Both the position numbers and the translations under genes were made by a program. A stretch of 64,000 nt of DNA from Sipunculus nudus (taxonomy: Eukaryota > Annelida > Sipuncula > Golfingiida > Sipunculidae). Positions within the stretch are counted from its first letter, which is position 1. The number at the start of each line of letters is the position of its first letter. This document shows, in pieces, positions 27,134 to 36,173 of this stretch. Location of the stretch: positions 1,917,501-1,981,500 of the forward strand of contig JAPPUL010000095.1 of assembly GCA_026874595.1 (NCBI GenBank), read 5' to 3'. The notes beneath the pieces were generated by a model, which did no database searches, was not told where the DNA came from, and worked only from the letters and a program-made list of their open reading frames with translations.

Positions 27134-27988
27134 ATGAATAATTATAATTTGTTAGAACTAGGTAGAAAGATATTTAAAGGCTATAGTTATAAAGTATCAC
27201 ATCTTGAATCCGAGGTACTATTATCATATGTACTTGAAGTCCAAAGAGATAAATTAATATTCTACTTAGATAAAAAAGCCAGTTATAAAACAATAAAAGA
27301 GTATCTAGCTATAGTAGAAAGGCGAGCCTTAGGTGGGGAGCCAATAGCATATATAGTTGAGCGACAAGAGTTTTATTCATTAAACTTTTATGTAAATGAT
27401 AATGTGTTAATACCAAGGCCCGAGACCGAACATATGGTAGAGTATGTACTTCAGAAGTATAAAGAGATATTTTCTGCTTTAAAGAGTATAAATTATCATG
27501 ATATGTGTAGCGGCTCAGGCTGCGTTATTACGAGTGTATTAAAGAATGCAAAAGATGTTTTTGTAGGAGAGTGTTCAGACATATCGGAGGATGCATTAAA
27601 GATCGCAAGTAAAAATATGAAACTGCATGGACTAAGCGGAAAAATATCTATTATAGATATAAAGAAGGGTATGGGAATGGAAAAGAAGTACGATCTTATA
27701 ACAATAAATCCTCCATATATATCAGAAATAGATTTATTGTATTTAGATAGAAGTGTAAGATATGAACCTAAACTGGCCTTAGATGGAGGAGAGGGTGGGT
27801 ATGAGTTTTATAAGAATATAGCTAAGAAAGTAAAGAATAACTTAAGAAGAGGCGGTATATTACTAGCCGAGATAGGGATGGAGCAAAAAAAAAGGGTTAT
27901 AACATTATTTAAAGATAATGACTATATTATATATGAGGAGCTAAAAGACTTATCAGGCAAAGATAGAGTATTGGTGATTAGATATTAA
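27134..27988 (+). CDS. prmC: Release factor glutamine methyltransferase PrmC
   Basis: This 284-residue SAM-dependent enzyme methylates the glutamine of the GGQ motif in release factors. It shows the N-terminal helical domain with GGEPIAYIVERQEFYSLNF, the RPETEHMVEYV segment, a SAM-binding MCSGSGCVI and the catalytic NPPYIS. It lies 53 bases after prfA, its substrate gene, and the two are probably co-transcribed. Confidence 0.93.
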   Translation: MNNYNLLELGRKIFKGYSYKVSHLESEVLLSYVLEVQRDKLIFYLDKKASYKTIKEYLAIVERRALGGEPIAYIVERQEFYSLNFYVNDNVLIPRPETEHMVEYVLQKYKEIFSALKSINYHDMCSGSGCVITSVLKNAKDVFVGECSDISEDALKIASKNMKLHGLSGKISIIDIKKGMGMEKKYDLITINPPYISEIDLLYLDRSVRYEPKLALDGGEGGYEFYKNIAKKVKNNLRRGGILLAEIGMEQKKRVITLFKDNDYIIYEELKDLSGKDRVLVIRY

Positions 27989-28037
27989 AGAGAGAGTAGA
28001 GCTTGGTAGAGAAAGAAATAGTATAAAAAAGAATAAT

Positions 28038-29552
28038 ATGAATCGAAAATACGTTATGGAAAATATGAAAAGAAAGCTAAGACTATTAATACTTGTTATT
28101 GTTATGATACAGCTATTAGTTAATATGTATGGTAAGGAAGAGGGAAATAAAGAGATTGTAGGAGGAGAAGGCAAAGTATATTATTTAACAATAATAGATG
28201 ATTTTGGAGCGGTATCGCCATCATACAGTAATTACGTAAAGAAGAATCTAGAACTTGCAAGTAAAGACAAGAATGCAAAGGCATTTATAATAGAGATAGA
28301 TACACCGGGAGGAACATTAAGTGATGCGCAAAAGATAGCAACCTATATAAAAGGGATGAGCATACCAACGATAGCCTATGTAAATGACTCAGCCTACTCA
28401 GCAGGAGCAATAATATCGCTTGCAAGTGACTATGTAATAATATCAGAGGGAGGAAAGATAGGGGATGCCTATCCTATAGTGATGGATCAAAGTACAGGGC
28501 AAGCAAGTTCGATAAAAGATAAACGAGTGTATGCAAAGCTGATGTCAGGACTTAGAGCCCTCATGAAAGCATCAGCCAATAAAAGAATAAATAGGATAAT
28601 AAAAGATATAAGCGAAGGCAGCACAAAATACCATCATATAAGGCAAAAGAACGTACTTAGGAACTTACCTCGAATATTCACATCGATGGTAGATCCTGAT
28701 GTAGAACTAACGCTTGAAAACGATGGATATAGCTTAAAGAAAGGAGAGATATTGACTTTAACGAGTAAAGAGGCATACGAGATAGGGGTCTCAGACGGGA
28801 TATATAATAGTTTAGAAGAGATATTGAAAGAGTTTGAACTTGATAAATATAAGCTTGAGGTACTCGAAGCGACAACAGAGGATAGGCTATTAAGCATCTT
28901 AACGCATCCGGTATTAACGTCATTACTACTTAGTGTAGGGATGCTTGGGCTAATAATGGAGTTATGGACAGCGGGATTTGGGATACCTGGGACAATAGGG
29001 TTACTTGCACTGTCGCTATTCTTTTATGGTAATTTAGTAGTAGGAAATGCTTCCTATCAGAGTTTGATATTATTTTTGATAGCACTTGTATTGCTATCGG
29101 TAGAAATATTTGTAACACCTGGGTTTGGAATACTTGGGTTTGCGGGAGTAATAGCCCTTATATCGAGTTTTGTAACGGCGCTTGGCGTGGACTTATTTGA
29201 CATAAGTTCAAGTATGACAAAGTTATCTGAGGCTTCTATGGTACTAATAATATCGTTTGTGGTGGTGGTTATTGGGATAATAATATTATATAAATACATA
29301 CCGAGGTCGGTACGTTTTTCACGTATCACGTTAAAAGAGGCGAAGATAGAAGGACAGTCGCATGGAGATAATAAGGAGCTGCTAGGAAAGCGAGGGGTTA
29401 CGTTAACGAAGTTGCGGCCATCTGGGATAATAATGGTGGATAAAAAGCGCTATGATGCAGTAGCAGAAGGTAATTACATAGAGCAGGGTGTTAGCGTTAA
29501 GGTGATAGAGACGACTTTGGGAGCAATAGTAGTTAATCCTTATAAAGGATAG
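28038..29552 (+). CDS. NfeD-family membrane protease (ClpP-type serine protease plus NfeD domain)
   Basis: The 504-residue protein is the long NfeD1b type. After a signal anchor (about 13-30) comes a ClpP-like Ser/Lys protease domain with IDTPGGTLSDAQKI, the nucleophile region SAYSAGAIISLASD and a downstream Lys in the SIKDKRVYAKL helix. Then come a cluster of membrane helices (about 290-420) and a C-terminal OB-fold NfeD domain (LGKRGVTLTKLRPSG, VVNP). Such proteases act in membrane-protein quality control, often with stomatin-family partners. No stomatin gene is adjacent. Confidence 0.9.
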   Translation: MNRKYVMENMKRKLRLLILVIVMIQLLVNMYGKEEGNKEIVGGEGKVYYLTIIDDFGAVSPSYSNYVKKNLELASKDKNAKAFIIEIDTPGGTLSDAQKIATYIKGMSIPTIAYVNDSAYSAGAIISLASDYVIISEGGKIGDAYPIVMDQSTGQASSIKDKRVYAKLMSGLRALMKASANKRINRIIKDISEGSTKYHHIRQKNVLRNLPRIFTSMVDPDVELTLENDGYSLKKGEILTLTSKEAYEIGVSDGIYNSLEEILKEFELDKYKLEVLEATTEDRLLSILTHPVLTSLLLSVGMLGLIMELWTAGFGIPGTIGLLALSLFFYGNLVVGNASYQSLILFLIALVLLSVEIFVTPGFGILGFAGVIALISSFVTALGVDLFDISSSMTKLSEASMVLIISFVVVVIGIIILYKYIPRSVRFSRITLKEAKIEGQSHGDNKELLGKRGVTLTKLRPSGIIMVDKKRYDAVAEGNYIEQGVSVKVIETTLGAIVVNPYKG

Positions 29553-29635
29553 AGAAAGGGCCTTTAGCTTAAGCTTAAAAATAAGAAATCTTATAATAAG
29601 AGGGCTTATACTAAGCAAAGAAAAGATAGACAAAG

Positions 29636-30709
29636 ATGTTAAACCGAATAAAGTTGGAAAGGAAAGTTTTCAAATATCTTGAAGAAGGTCGTTATGATCA
29701 AGCATTAACGCTTATAGAGCTTGAGCGACTTCACGCAAAGAAAGAATCTATATATTATGGTCTTTATGGGATAGTGCATATATATATGCAACGTTACGAA
29801 GATGCAAAAATGTATATAAGTAAAGCCTTAAGTTTAAATTCCTACGATGAACTGAGTCTTAACGGCCAAGCCTATATATATTTATTAGAAGGTGGAGTAA
29901 GCGAAGCGATTGAGCTCTATATAAGGATATTAGATATAAATAGTAGTAATAAGCTTGTAAAGAGGAATTTGAATCGGTTTAAAAACAATAAAGAAGTGTC
30001 CCTAATACTCTCTAATCTGGAACCAAATAAATACCTACGGGAAGTGAACTGGCAATTATATAAGTACCAAAAGAGCCTAGCAACAATATTTGTGATAGTG
30101 CTAGTATTATCATTTGGCTGGGGTATATACAATAGTTTAGATAAGGGACAAACGAAGGTTATGGGGGTAGATGAAGAATCTGGGTCAGAAGAATCTGAGT
30201 TAGAAGCTTCATATGCTTTAGGGTCTGCCTATATAAAGGAACGGCTTAAGTATAATAAAATAAACTATCTAAGTAGAGAGCAAAGAGACACAAAGTTAGA
30301 GGAACTATCTAAAGAGGGAGATATACGAAGCAGGAGAATAATATTAAACAGTCTATTGTCATCAAATATGAGTATAGAAGAGAAGATAGAGCTTGAACAT
30401 GGTATGAGGGAATTAATATACGGGTACGGGAAAGGAGAGGAGGATGCTATAGAGTATGAAAGAGTAAAAGATCTGTTTACGCAATCATATAAATATGATG
30501 ATATGAAGGTAGTACTTTATGGGAATGTAGTTAGCGTGGGTGATAAGGAATATATAATAGAGGGAGAAGGGGATAGGAGGTTTCGGTTGGTAGATGAGGA
30601 ACGGATATTGTCAAAGGGAATACTTTCAAAACCAGTTAAACTGCTTTTGCGTATAAATTATTCAAAACAGCCAAAGCCGTATGCAGAAGTCCTGTCAGTG
30701 TTAGATTAA
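29636..30709 (+). CDS. TPR protein with single membrane segment
   Basis: The 357-residue protein has N-terminal tetratricopeptide units (about 1-110: ALTLIELERLHA, GLYGIVHIYMQRYEDAKMYI, GQAYIYLLEGGVSEAIELYI), then a membrane segment at about 146-164 (LATIFVIVLVLSFGWGIY), then an unassigned C-terminal domain. By the positive-inside rule the TPR part would be cytosolic. The last 80 residues (VVLYGNVVSVGDKEYIIEGEGDRRF) look like a small beta domain. It lies between the NfeD protease and murC. Confidence 0.65.
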   Translation: MLNRIKLERKVFKYLEEGRYDQALTLIELERLHAKKESIYYGLYGIVHIYMQRYEDAKMYISKALSLNSYDELSLNGQAYIYLLEGGVSEAIELYIRILDINSSNKLVKRNLNRFKNNKEVSLILSNLEPNKYLREVNWQLYKYQKSLATIFVIVLVLSFGWGIYNSLDKGQTKVMGVDEESGSEESELEASYALGSAYIKERLKYNKINYLSREQRDTKLEELSKEGDIRSRRIILNSLLSSNMSIEEKIELEHGMRELIYGYGKGEEDAIEYERVKDLFTQSYKYDDMKVVLYGNVVSVGDKEYIIEGEGDRRFRLVDEERILSKGILSKPVKLLLRINYSKQPKPYAEVLSVLD

Positions 30710-30733
30710 GCTATCAGTAAAAGGGATAAGAGG

Positions 30734-32179
30734 TTGTTAAAATACTTAAAAAGGTATCATAAGGGAGCGCATTTTCATTTTATAGGTATAGGGGGAGTAG
30801 GGATGTCAGGGCTTGCGGAGATCTTATTAAGAGAAGGTTTCGTGGTAAGCGGCTCAGACCTAAAAGAGAGTGAATATACAAAACGGCTTATAAAGCTTGG
30901 AGCAAAGATAAGTTATGAGCATAGAAAGGATTTAGTATTAGAAGGGTTGTATGCGGTTGTATACAGCGCCTCAATAAGCGAGGATAACGTAGAATATAAA
31001 GAGAGCAAGAGGCGGGGGCTAAAGTTAATAAGCCGGGCAACGTTACTAGGAGAGATAACAAGTGGTTACAATTCGCTTGCAGTAACAGGAACGCATGGAA
31101 AGACGACAACGAGCGCCTTATTGGGGAAGGTATTGTATGACGTAGGTTTTGATCCTTTGATAATACTTGGCGGAACTCTTTCATATATAGGAAGTAATGT
31201 ATATTGCGGGAAAGGAGACTGGTCAATATATGAAGGATGCGAGGCGTATAAATCTTTATATTCCTATAAGCCACAAAGCGCAATAATAACGAATATAGAT
31301 TTAGATCACCTAGATTGCTTCAAATCGCTTAAAGGGATAGAGGATGAATTCAAAGACTTTGTAGAGCGTATACCCTTTTACGGCAGTATAATAGTAAATG
31401 GAGATGATAAAAGCGTAATAAAAGTAGTAGAAAAGGTTTTAGAATATAAAAGATTAAGAGTGCTTTGTTTTGGGCTAGGGGAGGGAAATGATATTGTAGG
31501 GTACGATATAAAGAAGGGAGTAGAAGGCACAAGCTTTAAGATAAAGGATAGAAGGGCTAAAAGGGATAGAATATACAGTTTCACAAGTTCTTTATACGGG
31601 ACACATAATGTATATAATGTCCTTGGGGTGGTATCGGCTTGTAATTTATTAGGGATAGGGCTTGAGGAAGTACAAAAGAGCGTAAAAAGCTTTGAGAATG
31701 CAGGCAGACGTCTTGAACTATTAGGAAAGCTTAAAGGCGGGCAGATAATATATAGTGATTATGCGCATCATCCGAAAGAGATAGAGTCAGTCCTAGATGC
31801 TGTAAAGCAAAAGCACAATGGTAGTCGAATAATAACGATATTCCAACCTCACCTATATAGCAGGACAAAACAATTTTATAAAGAGTTTGCAAAGGCGTTA
31901 TCACCAAGCGACTCCATATATTTGCTTTCAATATACGCAGCCCGGGAGAGAGAGGATAAAAGTATAAGCCACAAAGCGATAGCAGAGGTTCTGTTAAAGG
32001 ATTACAGACATAAGCATGTAGTAGATAAAGTAGAGCTTGACATAGAGTTATTCAAACAGTTTGCAGATGGTTTTGCGGATTTAGCTGTAAGTTTTAATAA
32101 AGATAAAGAGATATTATTACTTCTTGGAGCCGGAGATATACATGAGAAAGCAGTAGAATTGCTTAAAGATATGCTTTAG
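30734..32179 (+). CDS. murC: UDP-N-acetylmuramate--L-alanine ligase
   Basis: MurC adds L-Ala to UDP-MurNAc, the first peptide step of peptidoglycan synthesis. The 481-residue protein has the Rossmann-like start HFIGIGGVGMSGLAEILL, the ATP loop TGTHGKTTTSALLG, the central ITNIDLDHLDCF and C-terminal DYAHHPKEI and FQPHLYSRTKQF. The usual E-A-D-E-S-D segment reads YEGCEAYKS, a variation seen in some MurC groups. Start is TTG at 30734 with AGAGG-like SD (GATAAGAGG). Confidence 0.93.
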   Translation: MLKYLKRYHKGAHFHFIGIGGVGMSGLAEILLREGFVVSGSDLKESEYTKRLIKLGAKISYEHRKDLVLEGLYAVVYSASISEDNVEYKESKRRGLKLISRATLLGEITSGYNSLAVTGTHGKTTTSALLGKVLYDVGFDPLIILGGTLSYIGSNVYCGKGDWSIYEGCEAYKSLYSYKPQSAIITNIDLDHLDCFKSLKGIEDEFKDFVERIPFYGSIIVNGDDKSVIKVVEKVLEYKRLRVLCFGLGEGNDIVGYDIKKGVEGTSFKIKDRRAKRDRIYSFTSSLYGTHNVYNVLGVVSACNLLGIGLEEVQKSVKSFENAGRRLELLGKLKGGQIIYSDYAHHPKEIESVLDAVKQKHNGSRIITIFQPHLYSRTKQFYKEFAKALSPSDSIYLLSIYAAREREDKSISHKAIAEVLLKDYRHKHVVDKVELDIELFKQFADGFADLAVSFNKDKEILLLLGAGDIHEKAVELLKDML

Positions 32180-32296
32180 AAGCCAGATAATCTTTATTTG
32201 TATAATGTAGTGTAGAGAACAAAATATCTTAAGTAATATAATATAAAAACGATACTAATAATCTAGAATACTATAAACAGGCTGAGGGATATAAAG

Positions 32297-32977
32297 ATGG
32301 TAATTAATGACACTAGAAAATTATGTGGGATTAGATATAAGGATGTTAAGGCAGTGGAGGGAGGTAAAGGTCAAAAAAAAGTGGGCTTAATGAAGTTAGA
32401 AAGAGTGGTATACTTAACGATAATAACAATACTCGTGGGTATGTTATTAAGCCCGAGTATAGAAGGGAGTGCCTTTGAAGGTGGTGGCTGGGGAGTTATG
32501 GAAGCAGGAGTTGTTATGTCTTATGGTGTTGATGATGCTCTTAGAGCGTGGAAAGAAGTAAAGGATAAGGTTAAGTTTTATATAGATGAGAAGTTTAGAA
32601 GCTTTGTTTCTATATTAGACTTTAAGGGGCTAAAGAATATTTTATTAACAGATGGTATGGATGGAGCAAAAGCAGGAACAAAAGCAGGCAATAGAATATA
32701 TAGTAAAGAATATATAAAAGCTGTAAAAGATGTAGGAGCAGATTTTAAATTAGTATTAGATGTAGGCAAAAGTAATATAAAAGCTTCTGTACGAAAGGGG
32801 AAGAAGGTCCAAAATAAAAGTAATTATTATAATGTGCAAGCAGGTGATAGTCTAAGTAAGATAGCAAAAAAGCTTAAGGTATCGGTTATAGATCTTGCGT
32901 TATTAAACAATCTGGGAAATAATAAAAAGCTAAAGAAGGGGCTAGTATTGAAGATACCGGGTTATTTATATTTATGA
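32297..32977 (+). CDS. LysM-domain envelope protein
   Basis: The C-terminal 45 residues form a LysM module (YYNVQAGDSLSKIAKKLKV through LKKGLVLKIPGYL), which binds glycan chains such as peptidoglycan. A hydrophobic signal or anchor segment lies at about 35-57. An alternative ATG at 32390 (MKLERVVYLTIITILV) would place that segment at the N-terminus as a signal peptide, but the better Shine-Dalgarno precedes 32297. The central region (60-170) is unassigned. No catalytic domain is seen. Confidence 0.75.
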   Translation: MVINDTRKLCGIRYKDVKAVEGGKGQKKVGLMKLERVVYLTIITILVGMLLSPSIEGSAFEGGGWGVMEAGVVMSYGVDDALRAWKEVKDKVKFYIDEKFRSFVSILDFKGLKNILLTDGMDGAKAGTKAGNRIYSKEYIKAVKDVGADFKLVLDVGKSNIKASVRKGKKVQNKSNYYNVQAGDSLSKIAKKLKVSVIDLALLNNLGNNKKLKKGLVLKIPGYLYL

Positions 32978-33021
32978 ATTGGTTTTTTGTTATAAAATAA
33001 AAGAATAAGGATGCTGTTTTT

Positions 33022-33783
33022 ATGAAGCTAAGTAGTATAAATATCTTAATACTTATATTATTCCTGCAAACGTTTTCGAATGTATTGTATGGAGAGTTGA
33101 GAGAACAAGATATGAAACGGGGTTTGGGTGCTGACATAAGAAATAAAAATGTTTTAGATGAGAGTCCGATATACTACAAAGCAAGAGGCGATCATTATAG
33201 GCGACTTGGCTTATTGGGCAAGGCGTTAAACGAGTATGAGAAGGCGTTAATGCTTAAGGTAGATTATGCAGATGTATATTACTTAAGCGCTTGGATATAC
33301 AAAACTAAGGCTTTATATGTGCAAGCTTTATATGATATAGAAGAAGGATTAAAGTATAAGGACAAATTTAGTAACAAATCAATGTACTACGACATACTAT
33401 TTTTGCAGATAGAACTATATTTAAAGCTTGAGGAGATTGGGCAAGTAAAGTATTTGTTAGACGAATTGATATTGCAGATAAAGGAAGAGATAAAACGAGA
33501 GAGAGGTGGTGGAAGTAACATAGAGATATATTTAAAATATATATTAGGGAAGGCTTACTTTTATAAGGGGAAATATTTACTTGAGGAGAGGGAAGAGCAT
33601 AGGATAAATTATTATGATAAAGCTCTTGCCTATAAATATAAGGCAGATATAGTACAATATAGTAAATATAAATTATATATGAGTATGTCAGATATTAAGC
33701 GTGCAAAGTTAGCGTTAAAAGAAGCAATAAGATTAAATCCTAACATCATACTGGACGTACGGAGGGAATTTGGTGGCCAATAA
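33022..33783 (+). CDS. Secreted TPR protein
   Basis: The 253-residue protein has an N-terminal signal peptide (MKLSSINILILILFLQTFSN) and then tetratricopeptide units: YYKARGDHYRRLGLLGKALNEYEKAL, a DVYYLSAWIYKTKALYVQALYDIEEGL unit, and a final one near 215-245 (AKLALKEAIRLNPN). It probably acts as a periplasmic scaffold. The following small membrane gene overlaps its end. Confidence 0.7.
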   Translation: MKLSSINILILILFLQTFSNVLYGELREQDMKRGLGADIRNKNVLDESPIYYKARGDHYRRLGLLGKALNEYEKALMLKVDYADVYYLSAWIYKTKALYVQALYDIEEGLKYKDKFSNKSMYYDILFLQIELYLKLEEIGQVKYLLDELILQIKEEIKRERGGGSNIEIYLKYILGKAYFYKGKYLLEEREEHRINYYDKALAYKYKADIVQYSKYKLYMSMSDIKRAKLALKEAIRLNPNIILDVRREFGGQ

Positions 33784-34114
33784 TGTAGTTATGGTAGGAT
33801 ATATGGATAAGATATATACATTGCTTATTATTGGTATTGGGATAAACTTCCTAGTTTATATATTGCTGGGTAGCATACTAGGTATATTATTTTATTATGT
33901 AATGGGTCGTAATTTTTTTGGAGGGATATACGGAGCTATAGTAGTAGGGATATTTGGGGGGATACTAGGAGGAACTTTTTTAAAAATAATTTTAATACCA
34001 GTCACAGATTATTTTTATAAAGTATTTACAATAGATTTACTCTCGACTTTCATAGGAGCACTTATCCTGCTTTGGATATATAAAGTACTTAGTCAAGAAA
34101 TCAAAAAACATTAG
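33770..34114 (+). CDS. Small polytopic membrane protein
   Basis: The 114-residue protein has three or four hydrophobic segments (ILLIIGIGINFLVYILLG-like at 15-40, FFGGIYGAIVVGIFGGILGG at about 47-67, and LLSTFIGALILLWIYKVL near the end). The glycine pattern recalls the GlsB/YeaQ/YmgE transglycosylase-associated family, but the match is not decisive. It overlaps the TPR gene by 14 bases with GGAGGG upstream of a TTG start, so the two are coupled. Confidence 0.6.
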   Translation: MVANNVVMVGYMDKIYTLLIIGIGINFLVYILLGSILGILFYYVMGRNFFGGIYGAIVVGIFGGILGGTFLKIILIPVTDYFYKVFTIDLLSTFIGALILLWIYKVLSQEIKKH

Positions 34115-34194
34115 AATAAAAATAGATTTATTATCTTTAAAGCACAAGGATATTATTTATAATTAATCGTAATATTTATTACGGAGTATATTTT

Positions 34195-35262
34195 ATGAAA
34201 AGATTTTATCTTATAGAGATTATCTTGCTATTTCTAGTATTTAAACTAATTTTTGTGTTTGAGCATGATTTATACGGTAAAAATGATTTAGATAAAAAAG
34301 GAGCTTTAAAGGCAAAAGTTTTGCAAACATCTATAGTTCTATCTGCAAAAAAGGGTAAGGAAAAAGATACTATAGCAGAAGAAGGGAGAATAATAGAGAA
34401 GGTGGTTGCAAATATAAATGAGAGTGTGATAACGTTATCGGAGCTTGAGTATTTTTATAAAAAACAGAGTGCAGAAGATAGTAGCTTAAGTAAGGAATCA
34501 GCTCTTAGTATATTGGTAGACAATGAGTTAATACTACAGCTTGCAAGAGAGTTTAATGTCGAAGTAAACCCTAAAGAAATAAAGAGTGAGCTTGATAAGT
34601 TAGAAGCAAAGAATAGTGAAACAAGAGAAGTAGTCTCACCCATTACAGTAATAGAAAAGAAGTATATAGAAAATAGAATAAAGCTAAAAAAGACTCGAGA
34701 TAATTTGATAAGATATGTAGTGAAAGAAAATCTAGTAGTAAGGCCCCGCGAAGAAGATATAAAATTAGTGTATGAAGAGAATAAAGCTGCATTTTATAAT
34801 AAGGAGCAGTTTTTGATATCTCATATTCTAATAAGGCTATCCCGAGAAGATACATACGATAGATTAGAAGAAAAAGAGAGACTAATAAAACGAATAAAGC
34901 GCCTATTAGATAATAAAGAAGATACATTTGAATCCCTAGCTAAGAAATATTCAGATGACTTAGAAACAAAATATCAAGGAGGGAGGATTGGATGGTACGA
35001 TTATGACACATTATCAGCTATCCAGCCAAACATAGCCTCCAGCGCGATACTACTAAAGATAGGAGCTATAAGTAAAATAATATCCTCAGCAACTGGTTAT
35101 CATATAGTAAAACTTTTAAATAAGCGTGAAGAGCGTCAGGTATCATTTTTAGAAGCAAAGAGATTTATAGCAAGTAAAATACTATTCAAACGAGCTACAG
35201 AATATTTGGATTATATGTTAAAGCTAAAAAAGAAGCAAAGTTACATAAATATAGGCTTATAG
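34195..35262 (+). CDS. PpiC/SurA-like parvulin peptidyl-prolyl isomerase
   Basis: This 355-residue envelope chaperone starts with a signal or anchor segment, then a SurA N-terminal-like region (ESVITLSELEYFYKK, LVDNELILQLAREFNVEVN), and a parvulin domain at about 200-310 (KEQFLISHILIRL, KYSDDLETKYQGGRIGWYDYDTL, SATGYHIVKLLNK). It should catalyse prolyl isomerisation and help outer-membrane proteins fold in the periplasm. Only one parvulin domain is present. nusB follows after 16 bases. Confidence 0.88.
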   Translation: MKRFYLIEIILLFLVFKLIFVFEHDLYGKNDLDKKGALKAKVLQTSIVLSAKKGKEKDTIAEEGRIIEKVVANINESVITLSELEYFYKKQSAEDSSLSKESALSILVDNELILQLAREFNVEVNPKEIKSELDKLEAKNSETREVVSPITVIEKKYIENRIKLKKTRDNLIRYVVKENLVVRPREEDIKLVYEENKAAFYNKEQFLISHILIRLSREDTYDRLEEKERLIKRIKRLLDNKEDTFESLAKKYSDDLETKYQGGRIGWYDYDTLSAIQPNIASSAILLKIGAISKIISSATGYHIVKLLNKREERQVSFLEAKRFIASKILFKRATEYLDYMLKLKKKQSYINIGL

Positions 35263-35278
35263 GGTTTATTTTTATATT

Positions 35279-35683
35279 ATGGGCAAGAGGACAAAGTCTC
35301 GTGAGATGACGCTGCAAGCATTATACACTTATGAGCTAACATTGATAGATAAGTCAGATTTATTAAATTTTGCATGGCTAAAGGGAGTAGAGAAATTACC
35401 GCTAGATATAAAATTGTTTGCGAAAGAATTAATAACGGGAACAATAAATAATCTAGATGTAATAGATGAAAGGATAAGAGCGAATTTATCTAACTGGAGA
35501 TTTGAGCAGATATCAACAGTAGATTTGAGTATACTAAGGATGTCAGTATATGCGATTTTATATATGAAGGAAATCCCTTTCGAAGTGACAATAGACGAAG
35601 CAGTAGATTTGGCAAAGAAGTACGGTAGTAATGAATCATTTAGATTTGTAAATGGGGTATTAGATGGAGTTAGACGAGAGTAG
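35279..35683 (+). CDS. nusB: Transcription antitermination factor NusB
   Basis: This 134-residue all-helical protein binds boxA RNA with NusE to support rRNA transcription. It has the family pattern RTKSREMTLQALYTYEL at the start, LLNFAWLKG, INNLDVIDERI, WRFEQISTVDLSILRMSVYA, EIPFEVTIDEAVDLAKKYG and the C-terminal RFVNGVLDGV. Length is normal. Confidence 0.95.
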   Translation: MGKRTKSREMTLQALYTYELTLIDKSDLLNFAWLKGVEKLPLDIKLFAKELITGTINNLDVIDERIRANLSNWRFEQISTVDLSILRMSVYAILYMKEIPFEVTIDEAVDLAKKYGSNESFRFVNGVLDGVRRE

Positions 35684-35757
35684 GGGAATTCTAATTTGTT
35701 CTATCTGCTTAGAACGTTTGCTAACAATTAATTAAAAAGGAGAATTAAGGACACTTT

Positions 35758-36102
35758 ATGATTAAGCTAATATTATTGTTTTTTTATTTTATTGTAATAT
35801 CAAATTATACACTATACACTATAGAGAAAAGTTAATGAAAAACTAAACGTTATTGCATCAACTCTTAATATGCGTGTTAGTCCATCCATAAAGGCAGAAG
35901 TTATTGACACTATTCCTTATGGTGCAAAGGTAATAATTTTATCGAAGACTAATACAAAATATACACATGATGGACTAAAGGGCTATTGAACTAAAGTTTC
36001 GTACAAATGGTTATTTAACTAATTTGCCTGTACCACAAAAAGAAGAGGATACTATAAATCTACTCAATTATATAAAAGGGCGAAACTTATCAAAAGAATA
36101 AT
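35758..36102 (+). pseudogene. SH3b-domain secreted protein, frameshifted pseudogene
   Basis: A signal peptide (MIKLILLFFYFIVISNYTL) begins at 35758 behind AAAAGGAG. The frame stops at about 35833. In the next frame an SH3b domain follows (LNVIASTLNMRVSPS, IPYGAKVIIL), again stopping at about 35989. The tail (GYLTNLPVPQKEEDTINLL, ending at 36102) lies in a third frame. Two frameshifts therefore break a small secreted SH3 protein of about 115 residues. Confidence 0.75.
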
Positions 36103-36127
36103 ATTAGCTCTGATTTGATATAGCCAC

Positions 36128-36154
36128 TAGGCCTAGTGCCAAAACATAGGCCTA
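36128..36154. terminator. Palindromic hairpin between the SH3 pseudogene and the beta-barrel gene
   Basis: TAGGCCTA at 36128-36135 and 36147-36154 pair as an 8-bp stem with an 11-base loop; a T-run follows at 36168-36175 on the + strand. The first arm also lies in a 14-bp perfect palindrome, CACTAGGCCTAGTG. It may terminate the convergent genes on both sides. Confidence 0.5.
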
Positions 36155-36173
36155 AACCTAGCTATACTTTTTT

